DNA of 64,000 nucleotides from the NCBI GenBank assembly GCA_043228905.1, contig JBHGNT010000002.1, forward strand, positions 11,160,001 to 11,224,000, given 5' to 3'. Below, piece by piece: positions 55,761 to 64,000 of this stretch. The stretch is from Azolla caroliniana. Taxonomy: Eukaryota; Polypodiophyta. Position 1 is the first letter of the stretch; each line of letters starts with the position of its first letter. The notes under the pieces are model-generated. The model worked only from the letters and a program-made list of their open reading frames with translations, had not been told where the DNA came from and did not search any database. Both the position numbers and the translations under genes were made by a program.

Positions 55761-56757
55761 CAACCGTGATCACCGGCTGAGTAGGATGAGAAGCATTTCC
55801 AGTCCAGGGTAAGGTGGAAGACGCTCCGGAGTCTACCACCCAGGTCATTTCGTCCCCGGCAAGGTTTACCTCACTCTCCTCGATGACGAGCATCAACTCT
55901 TCTTCACTTGCCGCGATTGTCGTCGTTCCCTTTCGGTTCGGCCCCCTCCGGTCTTTACCGTTCCCGTCCGGTGTCTGCTTCGAATAGGTACCGTCGGTTT
56001 TCTTGTCTTTTCGGAAGTGCGGACAGTTCTTCTAGAAGTGTCCCGGCTTGCCGCAATAGAAGCAAGTAGGCCTCCCCCTTCACTTTGACCGTGTCCCCAA
56101 CTTTTCCCGGTTCTAGGGAGTACGGTTTCTTTGTCTTCCGCGTTCCAATTCGGTAAGGAGCGCTTTGGAGTCAGAGCTCGTATCCTTATCTTTCCGACGC
56201 GCCTCCTCATCTAGCTAGCTCGGCTTCACTCTTGATAGGGATAACCATTTCCCTTCCGGCCCGGCGTTGCCCAAGGTGACAACCAACGTCTCCCAGCTAT
56301 CCGGGAGGGAACCGAGCAGGAGTAGTGCTAGTACCTTATCGGCAAGAGGTACTTCCAATGATGTTGCCTGGTGGATCAGCCCCTGGAAGGCATTCATGTG
56401 CTCCGCCATGCTGGAGCCATCTTCGTACCGTAGTCTTACTAGCTTCCGGAATACCGAAACCTAATTAACAACATTTTTGTTTTGAAACATAATGCCGATC
56501 TTCTCCCAGAGCTCATGAGCCTTGCTCTCTTCATTGAAGTTGTTGTATAGGCTCATGTTGATGAAGCACCGTATGTACGCTATTGTCTTCATGTGCATCA
56601 CCTCACATATCATGGCGTCGATTTTGTTCGGTCTCTTGTCCCGGAACTAAACCGGCAACCAAAGATCTTTAACCACGAGCATGCCCCTCATCTTCGACTT
56701 CCACACCGAATAGTTGAAGCCGGTGAGCTTGAACATGCCTCCCAACGAATCGTCCAT
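55761..56757 (-). pseudogene. Copia D gag and protease start
   Basis: ATG 56757, MDDSLGGMFKLTGFNYSVW, LVVKDLWLP, MSLYNNFNEESKAHELWEK, MAEHMNAFQGLIHQATSLEV, LLLGSLPDSWETLVVTLGN. Zinc knuckle CFYCGKPGHF then a stop then KNCPH near 56040. The protease core near 55830 is garbled. At least four in-frame stops relative to the intact D2 homologue at 60909-61826. Confidence 0.87.
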
Positions 56758-56770
56758 TTTCTGTGTCATT

Positions 56771-56784
56771 TCGCTCTGATACCA
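56771..56784 (-). other. Copia D primer binding site
   Basis: Minus strand TGGTATCAGAGCGA, three bases from the LTR. Confidence 0.9.
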
Positions 56785-56787
56785 CTT

Positions 56788-56845
56788 TGACAGGAACACA
56801 CGCTCCCGATGAACAACGCTCGCCGGAGGGACCTGTTTCCTAACA
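56788..56845 (-). repeat. Copia D 5' LTR remnant (58 bp)
   Basis: Keeps the first 33 and last ~25 bases of the LTR (tgacaggaacacacgctc...; ...gacctgtttcctaaca). About 576 bases are deleted relative to the 3' LTR, including the promoter. Confidence 0.9.
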
Positions 56846-56850
56846 CATAA

Positions 56851-57055
56851 TGCCTAGTGCCCTCTTTTATAGTGTTCTCAGGAGTAATGCTGAAGCTTCT
56901 AGAATGTTCCAGAGAAATCTGGAATATAAATTAATTTCCTATAATAAAATGTAAATGAAAATAATATCTTACGTATTACAATAAATGATATAATGGTCAA
57001 GAGCTCGACCCATATAACCTAAGGTCATGGGTTCGAGTCTTGTCATATCATGACA
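56851..57055 (-). repeat. Chromovirus C 5' LTR, second segment
   Basis: Continues the LTR after copia D (tgcctagtgccctctttt...) to ATCATGACA; holds the TATA box (minus strand CTATAAAAGAGG). Confidence 0.92.
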
Positions 57056-57162
57056 CTATCCCCCTTTTAAAACGATGAGTGTGACGAGTCGGTTTGGATG
57101 GAGAACCCGGTTTGTGTGGCTATTGACGATGGAAGTCTTCAAGAAGCGCACGAGCATTGGTC
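57056..57162 (-). repeat. Extra internal fragment of a chromovirus C copy
   Basis: Matches 46859-46965, the 3' end of the internal region (polypurine tract and end of the chromodomain ORF). Its position outside the 5' LTR implies a second C copy sharing that LTR. Confidence 0.85.
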
Positions 57163-57167
57163 CTAAA

Positions 57168-58447
57168 GCCCAGTTGAACACGCGAACAACACAGGAAGAG
57201 CAGGATGAGTGCACCGAGGAAGCGGCACAGGAGTTGGAAGCCGAACCACAACAGGAAAGCTCGAGGCCGAAACGACGGAGACTGGACAAGAAAGATGGGC
57301 GCGGGTTAGTTAAAGACACACTCGCGGGCACGGAGACGACGACCGTGGGCGACAGCTCCGTAGCTATGGCGAAGAAAATGCCCAGTTACGGGAGGAAGTG
57401 AATAAAACGAAAGCGGCAATCGCAGAACTCGGAGCCTTATTGGAGAAGAAGAAAGCATGGTTCGACGAGAAGCTAGTTGGAGAACAAGAGAGGCATTAAC
57501 TAGAAATCCGCCTGAACAATGAAATGGGAAAATTGGAAGAACTACATTCGAAGGAATCTGAGCTCTGGGCAAGAATGAGGAGCACTTATGAGGAAGTGGC
57601 GGCGGTTAGTAAACAAGAAATTGGAAACCTCAAGAAATCTGTAGAAGAAGCACGCAACCGTTGCCAAGCCATAACAGACAATGTGCGCATCCTTCTGCAA
57701 ACGAATCGGGAGAGGTTTACGACGCAATTAAAATCAGTGCTAGACAAAGGATGGATGACGTGGGCTGCACAAGCGGCGGAATTGCATACGTACCGGGTGG
57801 ACTCGGAGAACCGAAGGAAAGACGGCCAAGGGTTCTACAAACTCAATATGGAAAGCATTACGGCAATACACGAGGACCTAGCGCAAGACTATCGCACGCT
57901 AGGAGACCAACATTCCGAGGAACTCGCGCAGCTATTGGATGATTTTGGCGAAATTCAGGAGGACCTGTTTCACCAGATCACGCAAGCCGGCAGCACACAA
58001 ACAAACGTGGAATCCATCGCGATACCAATGCCGGATACTGCCGAACAAGAGGAACCTCAGCCCATGTCACAGGGAATTACCACTACGGTGCACAGCATGG
58101 AACGGCGAGCGGAGCCCCCCGCAATACCAGACAACGAAACCACCGACCAAGAGGAACCCCAACCCCACTGTCCAGAGCGTACGACTACGGCCGGCATCAC
58201 GGAGGAAGTTACGAATGAAATAGAGTCATGACCTACAGCAAGCCCGCGGACGGCTGAACCAACCCCAATAGCCGAAGAAGAGCCAGCAGAACCCGAACCA
58301 CCCACATAGGAAGCCAACGACACCATGGGAAGCCCTCCCGACCAAGCAGGGGAACCACACGACGACATGCCTATGGGCCCTACGCTGTCCCCGGACCCGG
58401 ACACCGTAGCAGAACCAAACATCAGGGCCATTTTGGAGGACGATTAA
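57168..58447 (+). pseudogene. Gypsy A2 ORF3, 3' part
   Basis: Resumes A2 after C: QEEQDECTEEAAQELEAEPQ, RRLDKKDGRGLVKDT. A deletion then removes most of the coiled coil and joins to KKMPSYGRK / EENAQLREEVNKTKAA. From 57524 a long open run: MGKLEELHSKESELWARMRS, TYEEVAAVSKQEIGNLKKSV, NRCQAITDNVRILLQTNRER, LDKGWMTWAAQAAELHTYRV, EELAQLLDDFGEIQEDLF and the acidic tail with three QEEPQP copies. Stop at 58229 (TGA); the family stop ILEDD-TAA is at 58445-58447. Confidence 0.85.
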
Positions 58448-58494
58448 AGGGGTGGGTCTAACGTGCCATTACACTGTCCCACAAGCGTGCTAGG

Positions 58495-58964
58495 TGTTGT
58501 CCGCTGGAATAGTAACTGATGGACAAGAGCGTAGGAATATAGAATAGAGTAATATTGTAACGCATGTAAATGGTTCACGTGGGAAGCGTGAACGACTAAA
58601 AGACATTGCGTATATAAAGGGCAGAAAACCTCTGATAGAGGGAGCGTGTAATTTTAAATGTAAAAGGCGTATTTTAATAGAGTTCTATCTTCTCTAATTC
58701 CTATGCGTATCTGTGGTTAATCTACTGTGTGTTTGTGATTCTTGGGTGTCGTAGTGTAGTCGTAAGAGTGTAGGCGTGAGTAACAATGTGGTTGCTAGTC
58801 CACTGTCTAAGGAGTTCGGTTGTAGCCATCTCCCTTATACGCTACTACGATACAGGAGGTATCCCACTAAGTATTATGCTACGACAATACCATTCATTGC
58901 AACACAGTCACTTTGAGGTTTAGGTCGAAGGACTGACCGTAGACCGTGTTCCTAATCGGTAACA
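58495..58964 (+). repeat. Gypsy A2 3' LTR
   Basis: 470 bases, TGTTGTCCG...GGTAACA, followed by AGCCT, the copy of the target duplication before the 5' LTR. Confidence 0.95.
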
Positions 58965-58969
58965 AGCCT

Positions 58970-59066
58970 CGGGGAGCCACCATGATTATTCAAGATAGAG
59001 ATCTGAGAAAGACATCTATGCTACGTTTTCCCCCATGGTTTTTAAAACACCATAGTGTTACCATAG
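58970..59066 (+). repeat. Element E leader, middle part
   Basis: 97 bases between the A2 and D2 target duplications; once both are removed it joins 32781 to 62642. Confidence 0.55.
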
Positions 59067-59784
59067 TGACGAGAACTCAGCGCTCCTTATGCATAACGCT
59101 CGGCCACAACCGAGATTCTTTTCATACACAGAAAATAGGAAACGGAAAACACGCGACACAATGGAGAGAAAAGGTACACAAGGTGTTTACGTGGAAAACC
59201 CGAAATGAGGGAAAAAAGCCACGGCATCCCACAGGCTGCAAACTATCACTATGTTGGAATGTACAAAACAGTGAGTTCATGGAGGCAACGACCTCGTGCT
59301 CAGGATCTTCGCCACAAGCGGCGGTTACAACAGAGGCAGCGACCTCTTTCTCTCTCTCTCTCTCTGTACACTGTTACGTGCTATCTCTTCTTCTTGCACC
59401 AACAAGAAATTAACAACAACAGTAAGTTTGCCCTAAGTCATATTTATACTAATATGACTTTTCGGCTATTTAGAAATATAGCCTCGATGGGCTCTCAGAG
59501 ACATATTTACGAATATGTCTCTTTGTCCGGTTCTCACCGGGTCTGTACCATCCGGTTCTCCGTAGCCGGGTACTCCTCATCCGGTCTTCACCGGGTCTGT
59601 ATCATTCGGCTCTCCGTAGCCGGGTACTCCTCATCCGGTTCATACCGGGTCTGCACCATCCGGCTCTCCGTACCCGGGTACTCCTCATCCGGTCTTCACC
59701 GGGTCTGTATCATCCGGCTCTCCGTAGCCGGGTACTCCTCATCCGGTTCATACCGGGTCTACACCATCCGGCTCTCCGTAGCCG
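59067..59784 (-). repeat. Copia D2 3' LTR, truncated
   Basis: 718 bases, TGACGAGAACTCAGCG... through about 4.5 minisatellite units, broken at ctccgtagccg where integrase sequence begins. Confidence 0.9.
59530..59784. repeat. 54-bp minisatellite in the D2 left LTR
   Basis: Tandem 54-base units, each two ~27-base halves (tccggtcttcaccgggtctg and ccggctctccgtagccgggt types). 54 is divisible by three, so an artefactual 18-residue repeat protein appears on the plus strand. Confidence 0.9.
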
Positions 59785-60908
59785 TAACCGAGGAATATGC
59801 ATGGCCGGGTCTTTGGATCTAACTTTCCTCTCCGGTCCTTAGCTACATGCACGTACGCGAGACACCCGAACACCTTCAGATGCCAGTAGGATACTTCCTT
59901 ACCGGTCCACACTCTCTGTGGCGTGTCTCCGTCCAAGGGTACTCAGGGTGATCTATTTATCACATATGTCACCGTCGACAGTGCCTCTGCCCAAAACTTC
60001 TTGGGTAGTTTTGCATGCGCTAGCAAACTCCGACCCTCTCCATTATGGTCCGGTTCATCCTCTCGGCCAGTCCGTTTAGTTCCGGCGTCTTCGGCACGGT
60101 AAATTCGAGCCGGATTCCCTTCGAGCGGCAGTACTCCTCGAACTGCCCCCGGTATTCTCCTCCGTTATCTACTCGAACCGCCTTCAGCTTCCGGCCGGTT
60201 TCTCTTTCCACTCTCACGTGGAGCTCTTTGAAGACGGATAACACCTGATCCTTCGTCTTCAACAGTGTGGCCCACAGCTTCTGACTGTGGTCATCTATGA
60301 ACGTCACGAAGTACTACGCTCCGGCATGTGACTTCGTGTCTGCCTGACACACATCCGTATGCACCAACTCCAGTGGTGCATTACGGCTCATTGGTGGCCT
60401 TGGTCGGAAGGAGGTCCGGTTTTGCTTACCGACCAGACAATCAGTGCACTTCTCTAAGTGCACGTTCTTCAGCAAGCCTCTTCATCCCCTTCTTGCTCAT
60501 GTGACACAGCCTTTTGTGCCACAGCTCACCGGCAGTGTCGCATGCCACGTTCACTTCCTCCGGACATAACCCGGTATTCATAAGGTATAACGTGTTGACC
60601 TTCCGGGCCCGAGCCACAATCAGGCTTCCTTTGCTGAACTTCATAACACCGTTTCGGATGCTACCCGTGTAGCCCTCATCATCTAGTCGACCGGCTGATA
60701 TCAGGTTCAGTCGAACCTCCGGAACGTGTCAGACATCCCTCAGCAGCAACTTGCATCCGGTTGGTGTCGACAGCCACACGTCTCCTATGCCGACAATTCG
60801 GCATGTACCTTCATTCCCCATCCGGACACAGCCGTGATCCCCGGCTGAGTAGGATGAGAAGCATTTCTTGTCCGGGGTAAGGTGGAATGATGCTCCGGAG
60901 TCTACCAC
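59785..60908 (-). pseudogene. Copia D2 integrase fragment and protease
   Basis: Protease: VVDSGASFHLTPDKKCFSSY directly after gag (TAG at 60909-60911 where D has Trp). Then MGNEGTCRIVGIGDVWL, LWHKRLCHMSKKGMKRLAEE, a zinc-domain deletion near 60470, MTFIDDHSQKLWATLLK, VDNGGEYRGQFEEYC (second Asp intact), TPELNGLAERMNRTIMERV (Glu intact), KEVSYWHLKVFGCLAYVH and RPCIFLGYGYG, where it meets the LTR. Frameshifts between blocks. Confidence 0.85.
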
Positions 60909-61826
60909 CTAGGTCATCTCGTCGCCGGCAAGGTTTATCTCCCTCTCCTCGGTGATGACCATCAACTCCTTTTCACTTGCCGCGATTGCCGTCGTTGCCT
61001 TCCAGTCCGGCCCCCTCCGTTCTTTACCGTTCCGGTTCGGGGTCCGCTTCAAATCGGTACCGTCGGTCTCCCTATCTTTTCGGAAATGCCGATAGTTCTT
61101 TCGGAAGTGTCCCGGCTTGCCGCAATAGAAGCAAGTGGGCCTCCCCCTTGACTTTGACCGTGTCCCGGACTTCTCCCGGTTCTGGGGACTACGGTTTCTA
61201 TGTCTTCCGCGTTCCGATTCGGTAAGGAGTGCTTTGGAGTCGGAGGTCATATCTTTATCTTTCCGACGTGCCTCCTCATCTAGCAGGCTCGACTTCACTC
61301 TTGCTAGGGATAACCGTTTTCCTTCCGGCCCGGCGTTGCCCAAAGTGACAACCAACGTCTCCCAGCTATCCGGGAGGGAACCGAGCAGGAGTAGTGCTAG
61401 TACCTCATCGGGGAGAGGTACTTCCAATGAAGTTGCCAAGTGGATCAGCCCCTGGAAGGCATTCATGTGCTCCGCCATGCTGGAGCCATCTTCGTACCGG
61501 AGACTTACTAGCTTCCGGAATACCGAAACCTGATTAACAACATTTTTGTTCTGAAACATTATGTCGATCTTCTCCCAGAGCTCATGAGCCTTGCTCTCTT
61601 CATTGAAGTTGTTGTATAGACTCATGTCAATGAAGCACCGTATGTACACCGTTGTCTTCATGTGCATCACCTCCCATATCGCGACGTCGATTTTGTACGG
61701 TTTCTTGTCCCTGAACTGATCCGGCAACCAGAGGTCTTTAACCACGAGCATGTCCCTCATCTTCAACTTCCATACCGAATAGTTGGAGCCAGTGAGCTTG
61801 AACATGCCGCCAAACAATTCGTCCAT
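60909..61826 (-). CDS. Copia D2 gag, intact 305-residue ORF
   Basis: ATG 61826, MDELFGGMFKLTGSNYSVW, LVVKDLWLPDQF, MSLYNNFNEESKAHELWEKI, MAEHMNAFQGLIHLATSLEV, LLLGSLPDSWETLVVTLGN, an Arg/Lys-rich linker, then the zinc knuckle CFYCGKPGHFRKNYRH, whose last Cys is Tyr. Gag packages element RNA; the CCHC defect should weaken RNA binding. The frame ends at a TAG where protease would continue, so it could make a free gag. A PBS and 5' LTR lie just upstream. No other long element ORF in the window is unbroken. Confidence 0.85.
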   Translation of the reverse strand: MDELFGGMFKLTGSNYSVWKLKMRDMLVVKDLWLPDQFRDKKPYKIDVAIWEVMHMKTTVYIRCFIDMSLYNNFNEESKAHELWEKIDIMFQNKNVVNQVSVFRKLVSLRYEDGSSMAEHMNAFQGLIHLATSLEVPLPDEVLALLLLGSLPDSWETLVVTLGNAGPEGKRLSLARVKSSLLDEEARRKDKDMTSDSKALLTESERGRHRNRSPQNREKSGTRSKSRGRPTCFYCGKPGHFRKNYRHFRKDRETDGTDLKRTPNRNGKERRGPDWKATTAIAASEKELMVITEEREINLAGDEMT

Positions 61827-61841
61827 ATTTCTGTGTTAACC

Positions 61842-61855
61842 TCGCTCTGATACCA
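61842..61855 (-). other. Copia D2 primer binding site
   Basis: Minus strand TGGTATCAGAGCGA, two bases from the LTR at 61858. Confidence 0.92.
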
Positions 61856-61857
61856 CT

Positions 61858-62636
61858 TGACGAGAACTCAATGTTCCTTATGCACAACGCTCAGCCACAA
61901 CCGAGATTCTTTTCATACACAGAAAACAGGAAACGGAAAACACGCGACACAAAGGAGAGAAAAGGTACACAGGGTGTTTACGTGGAAAATCTGAACTGAG
62001 GGAAGAAAACCACGGCAGCCCACACGCTGCAAACTATCACTATGTTGGAATGTACAAAACAGTGAGTTCACGGAGGCAACGACCTCGTGCTCACGATCTT
62101 CGCCACAGGTGGCGGTTACAACAGAGGCATCGACCTCTTTCTTTCTCTCTCTCTCTGTACACTGTTACGTGCTATCTCTTCTTCTTGCACCAACAAGAAA
62201 TTAACAACAACAATAAGTTTTCCCTAAGTCATATTTATACTAATATGACTTTTCGGCTATTTACAAATATAGCCTCGATTGGCTCTCAGAGACATATTTA
62301 CGAATATGTCTCTTTGTCCGGTTCTCACCGGGTCTGTACCATCCGGTTCTCCGTAGCCGGGTACTCCTCATCCGGTCTTCACCGGGTCTGTATCATCCGG
62401 CTCTCCGTAGTCGGGTACTCCTCATCCGGTTCATACCGGGTCTGCACCATACGGCTCTCCGTACCCGGGTACTCCTCATCCGGTCTTCACCGGGTCTGTA
62501 TCATCCGGCTCTCCGTAGCCGGGTACTCCTCATCCGGTTCATACCGGGTCTGCACCATCCGGCTCTCCGTAGCCGGGTACTCCTCATCCAGTTTAGTTCT
62601 TCTCTCTTTCCATCCGGAGGGACCTATCTCCCAACA
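61858..62636 (-). repeat. Copia D2 5' LTR (779 bp)
   Basis: TGACGAGAACTCAATG...TCTCCCAACA. Contains a (TC)n tract near 62140, a TATA-like gtataaata on the minus strand near 62235 and five 54-bp minisatellite units. Confidence 0.93.
62317..62588. repeat. 54-bp minisatellite in the D2 right LTR, five units
   Basis: Five 54-base units, alternating ccggtcttcaccggg and ccggttcataccggg subtypes, so a 108-base higher-order period is visible. Confidence 0.92.
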
Positions 62637-62641
62637 CATAG

Positions 62642-62795
62642 TTATCGGATCTCGAATCACATCTCATATGTCTAGAGGGGTAAAGACATGAGATGCTTTC
62701 TTGGTAAAGTTCTTACAATCAAAATTTTAAGCATTCATTTTGCTTGTGTATTTTCTGAACCTCCTTATTTATATTGCATACCCACAACTTGCATC
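62642..62795 (+). repeat. Element E leader before gag
   Basis: 154 bases between the D2 target duplication and the gag ATG; no primer site recognised. Confidence 0.5.
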
Positions 62796-63127
62796 ATGGA
62801 ACAAGTTTTGAACGTTGTTGGAGCAATCTCTCCAACCGAAACCTGTCAACTCCAATCCGCATCTAGCACACAAGCTAAGATCACTATTGTGTAATTGCTC
62901 ACTACTACCTTGAATCAATTGGCCGAAATGAGGCAGGCCAATATGGCATTGGAAAAGGAATTCTAAGAATTGACTATTGAGTCCAAGAAAGAAGGTGAAC
63001 CTTCTTTTGTATTAACGTCATTCAAGGGGGATAAGAAAGAAAGAACCAAGGAGGCCATTAACACTTGGCTTGGTCGTTGAGAGTCTCGCTTTGAGTTGCA
63101 CCCCAAGCCCGATGATATAAAAGAACT
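62796..63127 (+). pseudogene. Element E gag, N-terminal part (gypsy)
   Basis: MEQVLNVVGAISPTETCQLQ; a stop at 62892; then a Leu-rich coil (NQLAEMRQANMALEKEF), FKGDKKERTKEAINTWLGR and FELHPKPDDIKEL, interrupted by the solo LTR at 63128. The capsid continues at 63770. Gypsy gag layout by comparison with the second half. Confidence 0.65.
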
Positions 63128-63764
63128 GTTGGGATTACGGTCCCTCCCGATGGGATGGTCGGATGTCCGGGAATCGGGAATGAAGACCCGGTTCCGGAGC
63201 CGGATGATGAAGACCCGGTTCCGGATCCGGATGATGAAGACCCCAGCTACGGAGCCGGATGATGAAGACCCCGGCTACGGAGCCGGATGACGAATGTACC
63301 CGGAGAGAGATCCGGATGCGGGGACATATTTGTGAATATGTTTGCCAAGGCCCCTTGAGGCTATATTTGTAAATAGCCCGAAAGTCATATGTGTATAAAT
63401 ATGACTTAGGGCAAACAGTTTTGTAGTTGTTGCTCATTTTTCTGTTTTCCACTTAGAGGGAGCGAAGTGAGAGCAGCCGAGAGAGAGAGAAAGGAAGAGG
63501 TTGACGCCTCTGTGTAATACCGCCGCCTGTGGCGAGGACAGCGAGCTCAAGGTCGTCGCCTTGCAGCTCGCCATTGTACATTCCCTGCGTATAGTGATAG
63601 TTGGAGTCTTGCACTCCCGTGGTTTTTCCCGTCTAGGGTTTTCCACGCTAAACCCTGTGCATTCGAGTCTCTCTCTGTGTTTTCGATTTACTGCTGCATT
63701 GATTCGTGTTTCCTCGGTTGTGGCCGAGAGGTGAAGGTTTTGGAAAGTGCCAATTTTTCTAACA
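63128..63764 (+). repeat. Solo LTR of the copia D/D2 family, plus strand
   Basis: Starts TGTTGGGATTACGG, like the reverse complement of the D2 LTR end; has ~27-base minisatellite half-units (gaagacccggttccgg...), TATA-like gtataaata near 63393 and ends TCTAACA. Target duplication AGAAC at 63123-63127 and 63765-63769. No internal region: a solo LTR by recombination. Confidence 0.88.
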
Positions 63765-63769
63765 AGAAC

Positions 63770-64000
63770 TTAGGTGGGTTAGGTGGCCGAGTTGTTGCTT
63801 GGTGGCGTGACCTAAGGACTGCAAAGAACTTACCCACAACTTGGGAAGGTTTCGTTGATGTTTTAAAGAAACAGTTTTTGCAGCCACCTTCTCAAACTGA
63901 ACAAGCACAACACTTGCTCACATTGTCAAGTAAGCCATTTAACTCTCTCGAGGATTATGTGCATCATGCTCAGACCTAGATCTAAAAATTGAGACTTACG
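63770..64000 (+). pseudogene. Element E gag, capsid part, running off the window
   Basis: LGGLGGRVVAWWRDLRTAKN, TTWEGFVDVLKKQFLQPP, QTEQAQHLLTLSSK and FNSLEDYVHHAQT match the retrotransposon gag domain of Ty3/gypsy elements. A TAG follows at 63977-63979. Pol should lie to the right of the window. Confidence 0.75.

Larger units (their letters stand above)
52068..56845 (-). mobile_element. Copia D: Ty1/copia element inside the LTR of C
   Basis: 3' LTR 52068-52701 on the left, internal 52702-56787, 5' LTR 56788-56845 on the right. Target duplication CATAA at 52063-52067 and 56846-56850. All domains (gag, protease, integrase, RT, RNase H) are present but carry stops; the 5' LTR is shortened to 58 bp. 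Confidence 0.93.
46444..57162 (-). mobile_element. Chromovirus C (Ty3/gypsy), minus strand, with nested copia D
   Basis: Left LTR 46444-46858 is its 3' LTR; the internal region runs 46859-51860. The right (5') LTR is 51861-52067 plus 56851-57055, split by copia D. Gag, protease, RT, RNase H, integrase and chromodomain occur in that order on the minus strand. A further 107 bases of internal sequence (57056-57162) follow the right LTR, as in a tandem LTR-internal-LTR-internal array. Flanking gccca occurs at 46438-46442 and 57168-57172, possibly the target duplication. Confidence 0.88.
32787..58964 (+). mobile_element. Gypsy A2 with nested insertions
   Basis: LTRs 32787-33256 and 58495-58964, both 470 bp, flanked by the target duplication AGCCT (32782-32786, 58965-58969). 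Its own sequence is 32787-36224, 45667-46443 and 57163-58964; the rest is elements B, C and D. Order: LTR, PBS, RT-RNase H-integrase, internal polypurine tract, ORF3, LTR. Gag and protease are deleted. Confidence 0.92.
59067..62636 (-). mobile_element. Copia D2: deletion derivative retaining gag
   Basis: Same family as D. Target duplication CATAG at 59062-59066 and 62637-62641. The left (3') LTR is truncated at 59784 and fused directly to integrase sequence, so RT, RNase H and the polypurine tract are missing. Gag is intact. It cannot move without help. Confidence 0.92.

Noticed and set aside
53000-55800. Plus-strand ORFs antisense to copia D
   Set aside because: Each overlaps a recognised copia domain on the minus strand and has no domain signature of its own.
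62050-62691. 213-residue plus-strand ORF with 18-residue repeats (also 59205-59822)
   Set aside because: It is the LTR minisatellite (54-bp units, divisible by three) read through; no such protein is conserved outside the repeat, and the element is on the other strand.

Overview
The window is eukaryotic and looks like a large, repeat-rich land-plant genome. Evidence: one spliced plant pectinesterase gene with GT-AG introns, a plant-type LINE, Ty1/copia elements primed by initiator-Met tRNA, a chromodomain Ty3/gypsy element and a gypsy lineage whose integrase resembles the plant Tat/Athila (OTA) branch. The integrase and LINE proteins remind me of non-seed-plant families (lycophyte, fern, moss), but I cannot fix the species. 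I see no prokaryotic genes, CRISPR array, rRNA or intact tRNA gene.

Layout. 1-1.5 kb: 5' end of a minus-strand copia element with a solo-LTR-like insert. 1.5-1.83 kb: another LTR remnant. 1.83-6.03 kb: a nearly full-length LINE with one frameshift. 7.19-9.0 kb: the only host gene, a four-exon pectinesterase of 426 residues. 9.0-12 kb: intergenic DNA with a ~730-bp tandem duplication. 12-15.6 kb: decayed minus-strand copia pol, split by a 1.5-kb poly(A)-tailed insertion carrying ~150-bp tandem units. 15.6-22.8 kb: scrambled gypsy and copia pieces, including gypsy A1 (integrase, ORF3, 3' LTR).

From 22.9 kb to the end lies a deep nest that target-site duplications (TSDs) let me order. Gypsy-like F (5' LTR at 22.9 kb) is split by copia I (23350-28525, TSD ATATT). 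F's 3' LTR is split by gypsy-like E, which starts near 32062 and runs off the window. E contains gypsy A2 (32787-58964, TSD AGCCT), deletion-derivative copia D2 (59067-62636, TSD CATAG) and a solo copia LTR (63128-63764, TSD AGAAC). A2 contains gypsy B (36225-45666, TSD AACCC) and chromovirus C (46444-57162). C's right LTR contains copia D (52068-56845, TSD CATAA).

Two systems stand out. (1) The A/B gypsy lineage carries, after integrase, a ~980-residue third ORF of unknown function (conserved N-terminal domain, long coiled coil, acidic QEEPQP-repeat tail). A conserved internal polypurine tract precedes it in all three copies where that region survives. (2) Chromovirus C has no recognisable tRNA primer site. 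The 12 nt just inside its 5' LTR are complementary to the predicted 5' end of its own transcript, about 33 nt after a TATA box, which suggests Tf1/sushi-type self-priming. No retroelement here looks fully autonomous; the copia D2 gag is the one long intact element ORF.
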